Below are positions 7,489 through 14,800 of a DNA stretch of 23,517 bases, piece after piece. Both the position numbers and the translations under genes were made by a program. The DNA comes from DATLHO01 sp035539855. GTDB taxonomy: Bacteria > Bacteroidota > Ignavibacteria > OLB7. Numbering within the stretch: position 1 is the first letter of the stretch; every line of letters starts with the position of its first letter. The stretch spans positions 1-23,517 of the forward strand of contig DATLHO010000059.1 in assembly GCA_035539855.1 (NCBI GenBank), written 5' to 3'. The notes under the pieces were generated by a model, which was not told the DNA's origin, made no database searches, and was given only the letters and a program-made list of their open reading frames with translations.

Positions 7489-8115
7489 ATGCTCAACGAC
7501 ATTTTCGCGACGTCGATGCACGGTCGCTACAGCACCACCGAAGCGGGTCGGATCGTCGAACAGGGAGAGTGGTCCTACCGGGGCTTCGGCAACGCCGAGA
7601 TCACCATGACCGCGTCGGCCGAGAGGCCCGACGATGCGCTGCGCTTCGAGCTGCGCCTGCACAGTGCCGAGCGCCAGCTCGACGACGTCGAGCTGCGCGC
7701 GCTCGAGGGCGAAGTGCCGACACGCACGCTGCACGCGAAGATCGCCGGGCACGTGATGACGCTCGAGAGCGCGAACGCTGATGGCGACGAGAGCCTCGGC
7801 AACCTCTCGGTGCCGCCGGAGACCGTCTTCGACGGACCGTCGCCGATCTGGCTCATCCACCTGGTGATGACCGCGCCGCCACCGACCGATCGGGTGGTGA
7901 CGACGCCTGTCGTCCGCTTCATGCTCGAGGGCGGCGGTGCGCCCGGAATCTTCTACCGCTTCACGCGCGACGCGAACCGGATCGCGATCGCCGTGCTCGA
8001 TGACCAGGGTGTCGAGACCAGCTCGATGAGCCTGCGGCTCGACGAGGACGGCTGCCCGCGGCACATCGCCAGCGGCGCGACCGAGACCGAGATCCTGCGC
8101 CTTCCCAGCGCCTGA
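7489..8115 (+). CDS. Hypothetical protein, predicted beta-rich, 208 residues
   Basis: I do not recognise this protein. The frame is real by position: it fills the gap between a terminator and the DUF2461 gene, has the codon bias of its neighbours, and no better frame competes. There is no signal peptide, membrane segment or Cys-rich motif, so it should be cytoplasmic. It reads as alternating short strands with aromatic and acidic residues, for example GEWSYRGFGNAEITMTA (26-42), LRFELRLHSAE (52-62), IWLIHLVM (119-126), and a C-terminal run VETSSMSLRLDEDGCPRHI. That closing pattern is like those of beta-sheet proteins of the LolA/DUF3108 type, but the likeness is too weak to name a family. The start could also be the ATG at 7516 (Met10). 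It ends 33 bases before the DUF2461 gene and may be co-transcribed with it and ruvB. Confidence 0.75.
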   Translation: MLNDIFATSMHGRYSTTEAGRIVEQGEWSYRGFGNAEITMTASAERPDDALRFELRLHSAERQLDDVELRALEGEVPTRTLHAKIAGHVMTLESANADGDESLGNLSVPPETVFDGPSPIWLIHLVMTAPPPTDRVVTTPVVRFMLEGGGAPGIFYRFTRDANRIAIAVLDDQGVETSSMSLRLDEDGCPRHIASGATETEILRLPSA

Positions 8116-8148
8116 GAGCGCACCTGCCCAGTCAACCCATGCACTTCG

Positions 8149-8874
8149 ATGGCCGCAACACGTCGCACACCCAGGGCTTCATCGCCGCTCGAGGAGTTCG
8201 AGCATCCGCCGTTCCCAGGCTTCGATCGCGAGGCATTCCGCTTCCTGAAGGACCTCGCGAAGAACAATGATCGCGCGTGGCTGACGCCGGAGCGCAAGGC
8301 GATCTACCAGACGCACCTGCTCGAGCCGGCTCGGCAGCTACTCGGAGAGCTGCGCACGCGCTTCGCCGCCGAGGGCCTGCCATTCGTGCCCGACCCGAAG
8401 ACCGGGATCATGCGGCTGTATCGCGACACGCGATTCTCGAAGGACAAGCGCCCGTTCAAGACGAACCTCGGCGCGACCGTTCCGTTCGCGGGCGAGGGGC
8501 GCGACGGCCTCGGCAACTACCTGCACATCGCACCGGGAGAGTGCTTCTATGGCGGCGGTGCCTGGTCGGTCGAGCCGGTGCAGCTCAAGAGACTGCGCGC
8601 GGCGATCGACCGTGACCCCGAGCGGCTGCGCGGGATCCTCGCGCGGCTCGAGACGTCGTTCGCTCCGGTCGAGGGCGAGTCGCTCAAGCGCGCGCCCGCG
8701 GGGTACGATGAATCCCATCCCGCGATCGATCTGCTGAAGATGAAGCAGATGTTCGCCACCCGCCGCTTCGACGATGCCCTGGCCGGCTCGCCCGGCCTGG
8801 TCGACTGGCTCGTCGAACAGACGCGGCACACCCTCGAGTTCAATCAGTTCCTGGTCGACACCATGCGGGCCTAG
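8149..8874 (+). CDS. DUF2461 family protein (TIGR02453)
   Basis: The 241 residues match the DUF2461 family in length and motif order. After a basic, Pro-rich N-terminal tail comes FDREAFRFLKDLAKNNDRAW (25-44), the family's opening signature with the NNDRAW core. Next are MRLYRDTRFSKDKRPFKTN (88-106) and YLHIAPGECFYGGGAW, then LKRLRAAIDRDPERLRGIL and PAIDLLKMKQMFATRRF. The family is widespread in bacteria and some fungi and has no established biochemical role; annotation as an enzyme would be a guess. The ATG at 8149 is preferred, because the ATG ten bases earlier is in another frame. No Shine-Dalgarno site is seen. ruvB begins 23 bases after the stop, so co-transcription is likely. Confidence 0.9.
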   Translation: MAATRRTPRASSPLEEFEHPPFPGFDREAFRFLKDLAKNNDRAWLTPERKAIYQTHLLEPARQLLGELRTRFAAEGLPFVPDPKTGIMRLYRDTRFSKDKRPFKTNLGATVPFAGEGRDGLGNYLHIAPGECFYGGGAWSVEPVQLKRLRAAIDRDPERLRGILARLETSFAPVEGESLKRAPAGYDESHPAIDLLKMKQMFATRRFDDALAGSPGLVDWLVEQTRHTLEFNQFLVDTMRA

Positions 8875-8897
8875 GCGTCCGGCACGCCGCACGAGTT

Positions 8898-9956
8898 ATG
8901 GCAGACAACAGCAACGACAAAAAGAACCGCCGGCCCTCGTCGGTACAGCCGACACCGCAGACCCCGATCGAGACCGAGGTCGATGCCGCGCTGCGCCCCC
9001 AGGGCTTCGTCGAGTTCGTCGGCCAGCCCAAGGTCGTCGACAATCTCATGGTGTTCATCGAGGCCGCGCTCAAGCGCGGCGAGGCGCTCGATCACGTGCT
9101 GCTGACCGGTCCGCCCGGACTCGGCAAGACGACGCTCAGCCACATCATCGCCCGCGAGATGGGCGCCGACATCAAGACGACGTCCGGACCGGTGCTCGAG
9201 AAGCCGGGCGACCTCGCCGGACTTCTCACCGGACTCAATCACGGCGACGTCCTGTTCATCGACGAGATCCATCGGCTGAGCCCGGTCGTCGAGGAGTACC
9301 TGTACTCGGCGATGGAGGACTTCCGGATCGACATCATGATCGACTCCGGTCCGAGCGCGCGCACGGTGCAGTTGACGCTTCCGCGCTTCACGCTCGTCGG
9401 CGCAACGACGCGACAGGGACTGCTCACCGCGCCGCTTCGCAGCCGCTTCGGCATCGTCAATCGACTCGACTACTACAACGTCGAGGATCTCTTCAAGGTG
9501 ATCACGCGCTCGGCGCGCATCCTCGAGATTCCGACGGAGCAGGAGGGCGTCTACGAGATGGCGCGGCGCTCTCGCGGCACGCCGCGCATCGCCAACCGGC
9601 TACTGCGTCGCACGCGCGACTTCGCCGACGTCAAGGGCGACGGGACGATCGACCGGCGCATCGCCATGATCGCGCTCGAGGCGCTCGAGGTCGACGAGAA
9701 CGGGCTCGACGAGATGGACAAGCGCATCCTGCTGGCGATCATGGAGAAGTTCAACGGCGGGCCGGTCGGACTGAACAACCTCGCGGTGAGCGTCGGTGAG
9801 GATGCCGGAACGCTCGAGGAGGTTTACGAGCCCTACCTGATCCAGGAGGGATTCCTCATGCGCACGCCGCGCGGCCGCGAGGCCACGATGCAATCGTACA
9901 GGCACTTCGGCATCAGCCGGAGGCAGGATGGGTCGGATCAGCAGGTGATGTTGTAG
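8898..9956 (+). CDS. ruvB: Holliday junction branch migration ATPase RuvB
   Basis: This 352-residue protein is a full-length RuvB. It has the N-terminal LRPQGFVEFVGQPKVVDNL segment (32-50), Walker A GPPGLGKTT (71-79), Walker B LFIDEIHR (119-126), EEYLYSAMEDFRIDIMID (132-149), sensor I GATTR (169-173), the arginine-finger region APLRSRFG, and the C-terminal winged helix with GGPVGLNNLAVSVGED and a closing RTPRGREAT. RuvB forms hexameric rings that drive branch migration of Holliday junctions with RuvA, before RuvC cuts. The N-terminal 25 residues are a polar extension. ruvA and ruvC are not here, so ruvB is split from them, which is common outside Proteobacteria. Its neighbour is the DUF2461 gene upstream; the next gene converges on it with only 7 bases between the stops. 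Confidence 0.97.
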   Translation: MADNSNDKKNRRPSSVQPTPQTPIETEVDAALRPQGFVEFVGQPKVVDNLMVFIEAALKRGEALDHVLLTGPPGLGKTTLSHIIAREMGADIKTTSGPVLEKPGDLAGLLTGLNHGDVLFIDEIHRLSPVVEEYLYSAMEDFRIDIMIDSGPSARTVQLTLPRFTLVGATTRQGLLTAPLRSRFGIVNRLDYYNVEDLFKVITRSARILEIPTEQEGVYEMARRSRGTPRIANRLLRRTRDFADVKGDGTIDRRIAMIALEALEVDENGLDEMDKRILLAIMEKFNGGPVGLNNLAVSVGEDAGTLEEVYEPYLIQEGFLMRTPRGREATMQSYRHFGISRRQDGSDQQVML

Positions 9957-9963
9957 AAGGGAG

Positions 9964-11484
9964 CTACTGCACGCGGATGACGGTCGGCCGATCGTCCTGG
10001 GTCGACGTGTTCGACAACAGCAGCGGCCCGCCGAGCTGGGGCCAGGCGATCCGGCCGTCGGCGCCGATGCGCTGGGCGACGATCTTGCGGCTGATCGCTC
10101 CGTCGCCGTTGATGAAGTCTTTGACGGCCGCGGCGACGAGCCCGCCGGTGCCGTCGGGCGCGGCCGAGGCAAAGCGCTCGCGGGCATCGCTCTTGAAGAG
10201 CGCGACCGGCAGCTCGCCGTTGACCCAGAGCTGCTCGCCCATGCTCGTGAACTTCTGCGCGTAGAGGTCGATATCGTGGCTGGTCGTGTCGCGGGCTTCG
10301 GCGACCAGGAAGATCCCTCCGGAGCCGTCGCTCAGCAGTCCTGCCCGCTCGACGACGCGGCCCGGCACCATCACGAGCTCGGGCTTCTTCCCCTTGTTCC
10401 AGGTCAGCCTTCCCGTGACGTCCATGCGCTGCACGCCGATCAGGCGCACCGGTCGCTTCTCCGAGGGGAAGTTCATCTCGAAGGCGACGACGATCCCGCC
10501 GGTGTCGAGCGCGATGACCGGCATCGATTCGGTGGCGGTCGGGACGGAGCTGACGATCGGCAGGGCCGACTCGCTGACCCATTCGCGCGCGCCCTGGGCG
10601 GTCAGGTGCTGTGCGAAGATGTCGCGGTCCCCGGCGCGATCGCCCGAGACGTACTCGATCTCGTAGGCGATGTAGGCGCCGCCGAGTCCGTCGGCGACGA
10701 CCGCGGGATTTCTCTCGATGTGTCGGGAGCCGGCAACGATCGCCGGCGCGCTCGACGCGCCCCAACCGGTGCGACCGCTGCCGTCGATGTGCACGGCGAT
10801 GATGTCGACCGACAGAGCGGAATCGGCTCCGGTCGCGGCCTCGACGATCGCGATCGCGCCGCCGCGTCCGTCGCCGACGACGTCGGCGAGCCTCTCGCGG
10901 CGCGCGGACCGGACGACACTCGCCGGTGCGGGCCACAACGGCATGCCCTGCTCGTCGAGCTTCATCGCGAGCACGTCGTGCGCGCCGGTGGCGCGGTCGA
11001 TCACTTCGTAGACGACGAGGATAGCGCCGCCGAGAAGAACCATCCGCGGGTTGCGCTCGGTCAGTGTCGACTGCGCGACGACCGCGACGCTCGCGGCCGA
11101 GTCGCCGAGGACGTTCTCGCCGAAGCGGTCGATTCGCCGCAGCAGGATATCTTGATCGCCTCCGAAGGCGGTGTCGGTGTGCTCGATCGTGTACGCGAGC
11201 CAGGCACCGCCGAGACCGTCTGGCACGACCGTCGGAGCATGCTCGCGGTAGCGCTGCGCCGCGATCGGGCGCGGCTGTTCGGCGGTCCACGCCAGACTGG
11301 CGTCGTCGGCGAACAGGGCGGCGAAGAGATCGAGATCGCCGGCGTACTCGCCTGTCGTGATCGTCGACGGAAAGACGACGAGAAAGCGCCCCGCCTGCGC
11401 GGACGCACTCGCGTGAGCCGCGGCGAACACGAGGGCCAGGACGATCAGGCGGGCAGGGATTTTGCGTAGGGCATGCGAGACCAT
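9964..11484 (-). CDS. Secreted seven-repeat protein, predicted beta-propeller
   Basis: The ATG at 11484 gives 506 residues with a clear signal peptide (MVSHALRKIPAR, hydrophobic run, cleavage near ASAQAG at 28-32); an upstream in-frame ATG at 11499 would spoil it. The mature protein is made of repeats of about 60 residues. A glycine-rich strand motif of DGxGGA type recurs at 89 (DGLGGAWLAYTIE), 150 (LLGGAILVVYE), 204 (GDGRGGAIAIVEA), 265 (DGLGGAYIAYEIE), 326 (LDTGGIVVAFEM), 386 (DGSGGIFLVAEA) and 444 (DGTGGLVAAAV). Each is followed by a second motif of D-[IL]-x-A-Q-x(5-6)-G-x(3)-W type, for example DIFAQHLTAQGAREW and DIDLYAQKFTSMGEQLW. This predicts a seven-bladed propeller closed between the two ends. 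No T9SS sorting domain is present at the C-terminus (RPTVIRVQ), so it is probably periplasmic. No enzyme motif was found. The function is unknown. Confidence 0.85.
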   Translation of the reverse strand: MVSHALRKIPARLIVLALVFAAAHASASAQAGRFLVVFPSTITTGEYAGDLDLFAALFADDASLAWTAEQPRPIAAQRYREHAPTVVPDGLGGAWLAYTIEHTDTAFGGDQDILLRRIDRFGENVLGDSAASVAVVAQSTLTERNPRMVLLGGAILVVYEVIDRATGAHDVLAMKLDEQGMPLWPAPASVVRSARRERLADVVGDGRGGAIAIVEAATGADSALSVDIIAVHIDGSGRTGWGASSAPAIVAGSRHIERNPAVVADGLGGAYIAYEIEYVSGDRAGDRDIFAQHLTAQGAREWVSESALPIVSSVPTATESMPVIALDTGGIVVAFEMNFPSEKRPVRLIGVQRMDVTGRLTWNKGKKPELVMVPGRVVERAGLLSDGSGGIFLVAEARDTTSHDIDLYAQKFTSMGEQLWVNGELPVALFKSDARERFASAAPDGTGGLVAAAVKDFINGDGAISRKIVAQRIGADGRIAWPQLGGPLLLSNTSTQDDRPTVIRVQ

Positions 11485-11490
11485 GCCGGG

Positions 11491-11496
11491 AAAATA
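11491..11496 (-). promoter_or_regulatory. Candidate -10 box for the seven-repeat protein gene
   Basis: On the minus strand TATTTT ends six bases before the ATG at 11484, in a divergent gap of only 42 bases shared with nadC. If used it implies a leaderless or very short-leader mRNA. No clear -35 box is seen. Confidence 0.4.
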
Positions 11497-11526
11497 CACA
11501 CTCCGTTCACGACTCCGTCACCGCTG

Positions 11527-12393
11527 ATGACCAGCAATCGCCTCCTCAACGACTTCTCCGTTCTCCGCCTCGTGCAGATCGCGCTGGCCGAGGACGTCGG
11601 TCATGGTGACCTCACGAGCGAGTCGCTCATCGACGAGAGCGACATGGGCCGCGCGACGTTCCTCGCCAAGTCCGACGGCGTCGTCGCGGGCACGGTCGTG
11701 GCGGGACTGGTCTTCTCCGAGGTCGATCGAGCATTGAACGTGGAGTGGCAGGTCGACGAGGGCGCGAGGGTGGCGGCCGGCACGGTGATCGGCACGGTAA
11801 CCGGAACGTCGCGTGGCATCCTCACCGCCGAGCGCACCGCGCTGAACTTCATGCAGCGGCTCTCGGGCGTCGCGACGCTGACTCGGAGATTCGTCGACCG
11901 CATCGACGGCACCGGCGCGACGATCCTCGATACGCGAAAGACGATCCCCGGCTGGCGTCACCTCGACAAGTACGCGGTGCTCGCCGGCGGCGGCAGCAAT
12001 CATCGCATGGGACTGCACGACATGGTGATGATCAAGGACAATCACATCGACGCCCACGGCTCGATCGCCGGGGCCGTCGCCGCGGTGCGCCGCTATCTGC
12101 TCGAGCGCGGCATGAGCGCGACGCCCGTCGAGGTCGAGACGCGCGATCTCACCGAGGTCAGCGAGGCCATCAGTTGCGAGGGTGTCACCAGGATCATGTT
12201 CGACAACTTCGCGCTCGACATGATGCGCGAGGCGGTGGTGCTCGTCGCCGGACGTGTCGAGACCGAGGCATCGGGCAACGTCACGCTCGAGACCGTGCGG
12301 CCGATCGCCGAGACGGGCGTGCAGTACATCAGCTCGGGCATGCTCACGCACTCGGCGCCAGCGATGGACATCTCGCTGAACTTCCACCGCTGA
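11527..12393 (+). CDS. nadC: Nicotinate-nucleotide diphosphorylase (quinolinate phosphoribosyltransferase)
   Basis: NadC converts quinolinate and PRPP to nicotinate mononucleotide, releasing CO2 and diphosphate, in de novo NAD synthesis. The 288 residues show the family pattern: LAEDVGHGDLTSESL (20-34), ERTALNFMQRLSGVATLT (102-119), DTRKTIPGWRHLDKYAVLAG (135-154), NHRMGLHDMVMIKDNHI (158-174), then the barrel's later strands with VEVETRDL and IMFDNF, and a C-terminal GVQYISSGMLTHSAPAMDISL. The usual TTPG is TIPG here, a conservative variant. The ATG at 11527 is chosen because family members start just before LLNDF; the upstream in-frame ATG at 11473 would overlap the divergent gene's start. 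nadA and nadB are not in the window. No Shine-Dalgarno site is visible. Confidence 0.96.
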   Translation: MTSNRLLNDFSVLRLVQIALAEDVGHGDLTSESLIDESDMGRATFLAKSDGVVAGTVVAGLVFSEVDRALNVEWQVDEGARVAAGTVIGTVTGTSRGILTAERTALNFMQRLSGVATLTRRFVDRIDGTGATILDTRKTIPGWRHLDKYAVLAGGGSNHRMGLHDMVMIKDNHIDAHGSIAGAVAAVRRYLLERGMSATPVEVETRDLTEVSEAISCEGVTRIMFDNFALDMMREAVVLVAGRVETEASGNVTLETVRPIAETGVQYISSGMLTHSAPAMDISLNFHR

Positions 12394-12427
12394 ACCACCA
12401 TCACTGAGCAGATCGGCGCGACGGCGC

Positions 12428-13138
12428 TCAACCGCCGGCAAGCACGGCGCTCCAGCGGGTCTCGATGATGACGTGCCAGGCGATGATGGCGGCGAAGAGG
12501 AGGAAGGTGATGCCGGCGAACTTGTAGATGCGGCCGATGAAGTTGGCGGGAATGCGCGTGCGGCGCGAGTGCAGGAATCCCAGCAGGAGGTAGAACCAGA
12601 GGAACGCGCCGATGCCGAAACCGACCGCGTACGCGACGTTCGTCCACGGATCGGTCGCGATCCACTCCTTGCCCTGAATGTAGCCGACGATCGACGTCAG
12701 CGTCGGCAGGAACGTCGGGCTCGCAAGGTTCATCACCGCGATCATGAGGCCGACCATGTAGGGCGACTTCATGCCGAGCCGCTTGGCCTTCGCCTCGGAC
12801 TGCGCCTCCTGGCGCTGCGTCTCGACCGCGTTCTTCTGCGTCGCGCGGAAGTAGCGGACGCCGAGGACGGTCAGGACGACCGTCGCCACCACCTGCACCA
12901 GCACGATCAGCCACTCACGGCTTGCGACCGCGTCTCGCGCCGTCGAGACGATCGCGCTCGATGCGAACGCGGCGATCAGCGCATAGACGACGTCCATGCC
13001 CGACGCGCTGATCGCGATCTGCAGACCATCGCGGTAGCGATCGTCGAGGGCCTTGCGGATGACCGCGACGGCGATCGGGCCCGGTATGATCGCCATGCCG
13101 AAGCTGACGATCGCGCCCGCGACGAGGGCTATGAGCAT
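12428..13138 (-). CDS. LysE family amino acid exporter-like membrane protein
   Basis: The 236 residues contain about six hydrophobic segments (roughly 2-25, 40-63, 75-95, 125-150, 165-190 and 205-225). The first holds the PGP motif (19-21) typical of the LysE/RhtB superfamily, and NLASPTFLPTL (137-147) fits the conserved Asn-x-x-[SN]-Pro region. A charged, Glu/Lys/Gln-rich loop of about 25 residues (100-123) lies between segments 3 and 4 and is probably cytoplasmic. Members export amino acids or related small metabolites by proton exchange; the substrate here cannot be told. The gene starts only 3 bases after the purF stop on the same strand, so it is almost certainly co-transcribed and perhaps translationally coupled with purF. 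It converges with nadC, with 34 bases between the stops. Confidence 0.82.
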   Translation of the reverse strand: MLIALVAGAIVSFGMAIIPGPIAVAVIRKALDDRYRDGLQIAISASGMDVVYALIAAFASSAIVSTARDAVASREWLIVLVQVVATVVLTVLGVRYFRATQKNAVETQRQEAQSEAKAKRLGMKSPYMVGLMIAVMNLASPTFLPTLTSIVGYIQGKEWIATDPWTNVAYAVGFGIGAFLWFYLLLGFLHSRRTRIPANFIGRIYKFAGITFLLFAAIIAWHVIIETRWSAVLAGG

Positions 13139-13141
13139 CGC

Positions 13142-14671
13142 TTAGCCCAGCTCCTCAAGGACCAGCCGGTCCGGCTCGGTCTCGATCTCGACGGGGTACT
13201 GACCGGTGAAGCAGGCCGTGCAGTAGCCTTCCCCATCCTCGTGCGGAACCGCGTCGAGCAATCCCTCGGTCGACAGATAGTGGAGCGTCGTGACCCCGAG
13301 CGCGTCGCGGATCGCGTCGACGTCCAGGCCGTACGTGTTGGCGATGAGCTCCTCGCGCGACGGGAAGTCCATGCCGTACTTGCACGGGTGGGTCACCGGC
13401 GGGGAGCTGATGCGAAGGTGCACCTCGTAGGGGTTCGCCTCCTTGATGAGGTTGACGAGCGCCTTGGACGTCGTGCCGCGGACGATCGAGTCGTCGACGA
13501 CGACGACCTGCTGTCCCTCGAGCACGCCCTTGACGATGTTGAACTTGGTCTTGACCTTGAGCTCGCGGTTGGTCTGTCCCGGCGAGATGAACGTGCGCCC
13601 GACATAGTGACTGCGGATCAGTCCGATCTCGTAGCGCGTGTTCGGCTCGTGGTTGACCTGGTTGACGCGCGAGTATCCGAGCGTCGCGGTGTTGCTCGAG
13701 TCCGGCACGCTGATGACGACGACCTTGCCGCTGGGACCGGTCGCGGTGATGCCGCCTTCCTCCGCCAGGCGCTTGCCGAGCTTGCGGCGCACCTTGTCGA
13801 CCGAGTGGCCGAAGATGCGGCTGTCCGGCCGCGAGAAGTAGACGTACTCGAAGATGCAGTGCGCCGGCTGCGGCGCGACCTCGTCGATCGGATACGACTT
13901 GATCTCGCCGGTGCGCAGCGTTTCGTCGTCGATCACGATGATCTCGTTGTGCCGCACGTCGCGGACGTACTCTGCCGAGACCAGATCGAGCGCACAGGTC
14001 TCGCTGGTGACGATGTAGCCGTCGCCGACCTTGCCGATGCACAACGGACGGAAGCCGTGCGGATCGCGCGCGGCGATCAGACCCTCGTCGGTGAGGATCG
14101 TCAGCGAGTACGCGCCGCGCACCTGGCGCAGCGCGTCGCGGATGCGGCCGACGGTCGTATCTTCGCGGCTTCGCGCGATCAGATGCAGGATGATCTCCGA
14201 GTCAGTCGTCGACTGGAAGAGTACGCCCTCGCGACTCAGGTGCGCGCGCATCGAGACCGTGTTGGTCAGGTTGCCGTTGTGCGCCAGGGCGAGGTTGCCG
14301 TGATGGTAGGTGCTGAAGAACGGCTGGATGTTCGCGCGCTTGGCGCTGGCTCCGGTCGTCGAATAGCGGTTGTGCCCGATCGCGTGCTCGCCGGCGAGGT
14401 CACCGGTGAGCATCTCCTCGTTGAAGATGTCGAGCACCAGGCCGAAGTCCTTGCGCGAGGTGAACGTCCGCTCGCCGGGTCGGCTGCGGCTGGCGCGCGA
14501 GGCGACGATGCCGGCGGATTCCTGGCCGCGATGCTGCAGCGCGTGCAGGGCGTAATAGGTCATGATGGCCGCCTGCGGGTGGTTGTAGACACCCACGACG
14601 CCGCAGTTGCAGAGCGGCTTGTCGATCTCGGCGGAGCACGACGGGGACGGGTCGATCTGATCAGACTGCAT
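13142..14671 (-). CDS. purF: Amidophosphoribosyltransferase
   Basis: PurF makes 5-phosphoribosylamine from PRPP and glutamine, the first committed step of purine synthesis. The 509 residues begin with a 22-residue propeptide, then the nucleophile Cys23 in CGVVGVYNHP after presumed self-cleavage. The glutaminase domain shows HRGQESAGI (47-55), GHNRYSTTG (99-107) and AHNGNLTN (130-137). The phosphoribosyltransferase domain has the PRPP loop VVVDDSIVRGTTS (390-402). Cys272, Cys430, Cys484 and Cys487 (the last two as CTAC) fit the four ligands of the 4Fe-4S cluster of the Bacillus-type enzyme, which makes it oxygen-sensitive. A LysE-type exporter gene follows 3 bases downstream. The start is supported by a TAGATTGA box just upstream. 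Confidence 0.97.
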   Translation of the reverse strand: MQSDQIDPSPSCSAEIDKPLCNCGVVGVYNHPQAAIMTYYALHALQHRGQESAGIVASRASRSRPGERTFTSRKDFGLVLDIFNEEMLTGDLAGEHAIGHNRYSTTGASAKRANIQPFFSTYHHGNLALAHNGNLTNTVSMRAHLSREGVLFQSTTDSEIILHLIARSREDTTVGRIRDALRQVRGAYSLTILTDEGLIAARDPHGFRPLCIGKVGDGYIVTSETCALDLVSAEYVRDVRHNEIIVIDDETLRTGEIKSYPIDEVAPQPAHCIFEYVYFSRPDSRIFGHSVDKVRRKLGKRLAEEGGITATGPSGKVVVISVPDSSNTATLGYSRVNQVNHEPNTRYEIGLIRSHYVGRTFISPGQTNRELKVKTKFNIVKGVLEGQQVVVVDDSIVRGTTSKALVNLIKEANPYEVHLRISSPPVTHPCKYGMDFPSREELIANTYGLDVDAIRDALGVTTLHYLSTEGLLDAVPHEDGEGYCTACFTGQYPVEIETEPDRLVLEELG

Positions 14672-14677
14672 AGAGGT

Positions 14678-14685
14678 TCAATCTA
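14678..14685 (-). promoter_or_regulatory. Candidate -10/-7 box for purF-lysE
   Basis: On the minus strand TAGATTGA resembles both TAnnnT and the Bacteroidota TAnnTTTG element. It ends six bases before the purF ATG at 14671, so the leader would be very short or absent. There is no clear -35 box and no purine-riboswitch-like leader. Confidence 0.35.
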
Positions 14686-14783
14686 CGATCATTCACGCGG
14701 ACGCGAAGAGTCCACGGGCACGCATGAGAACAATTTCCGACAGGATACCCGCATCGATGACGTTTATCGCCGCCCTTTGTGAT

Positions 14784-14789
14784 GGAGGG
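14784..14789 (+). promoter_or_regulatory. Shine-Dalgarno site for the glycosyltransferase gene
   Basis: GGAGGG lies 11 bases before the ATG at 14801. The spacing is slightly long but usable, and it supports this start. Confidence 0.5.
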
Positions 14790-14800
14790 ATCGTAACGGA

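Noticed and set aside
12394..12427. Possible bidirectional terminator between nadC and lysE
   Set aside because: The 34-base convergent gap shows no stable hairpin with a T-tract on either side.
12473..14782. A 769-codon plus-strand open frame opposite the lysE and purF genes
   Set aside because: It spans two real minus-strand genes and the gap between them, with no recognisable domain, so it is a composition artefact.
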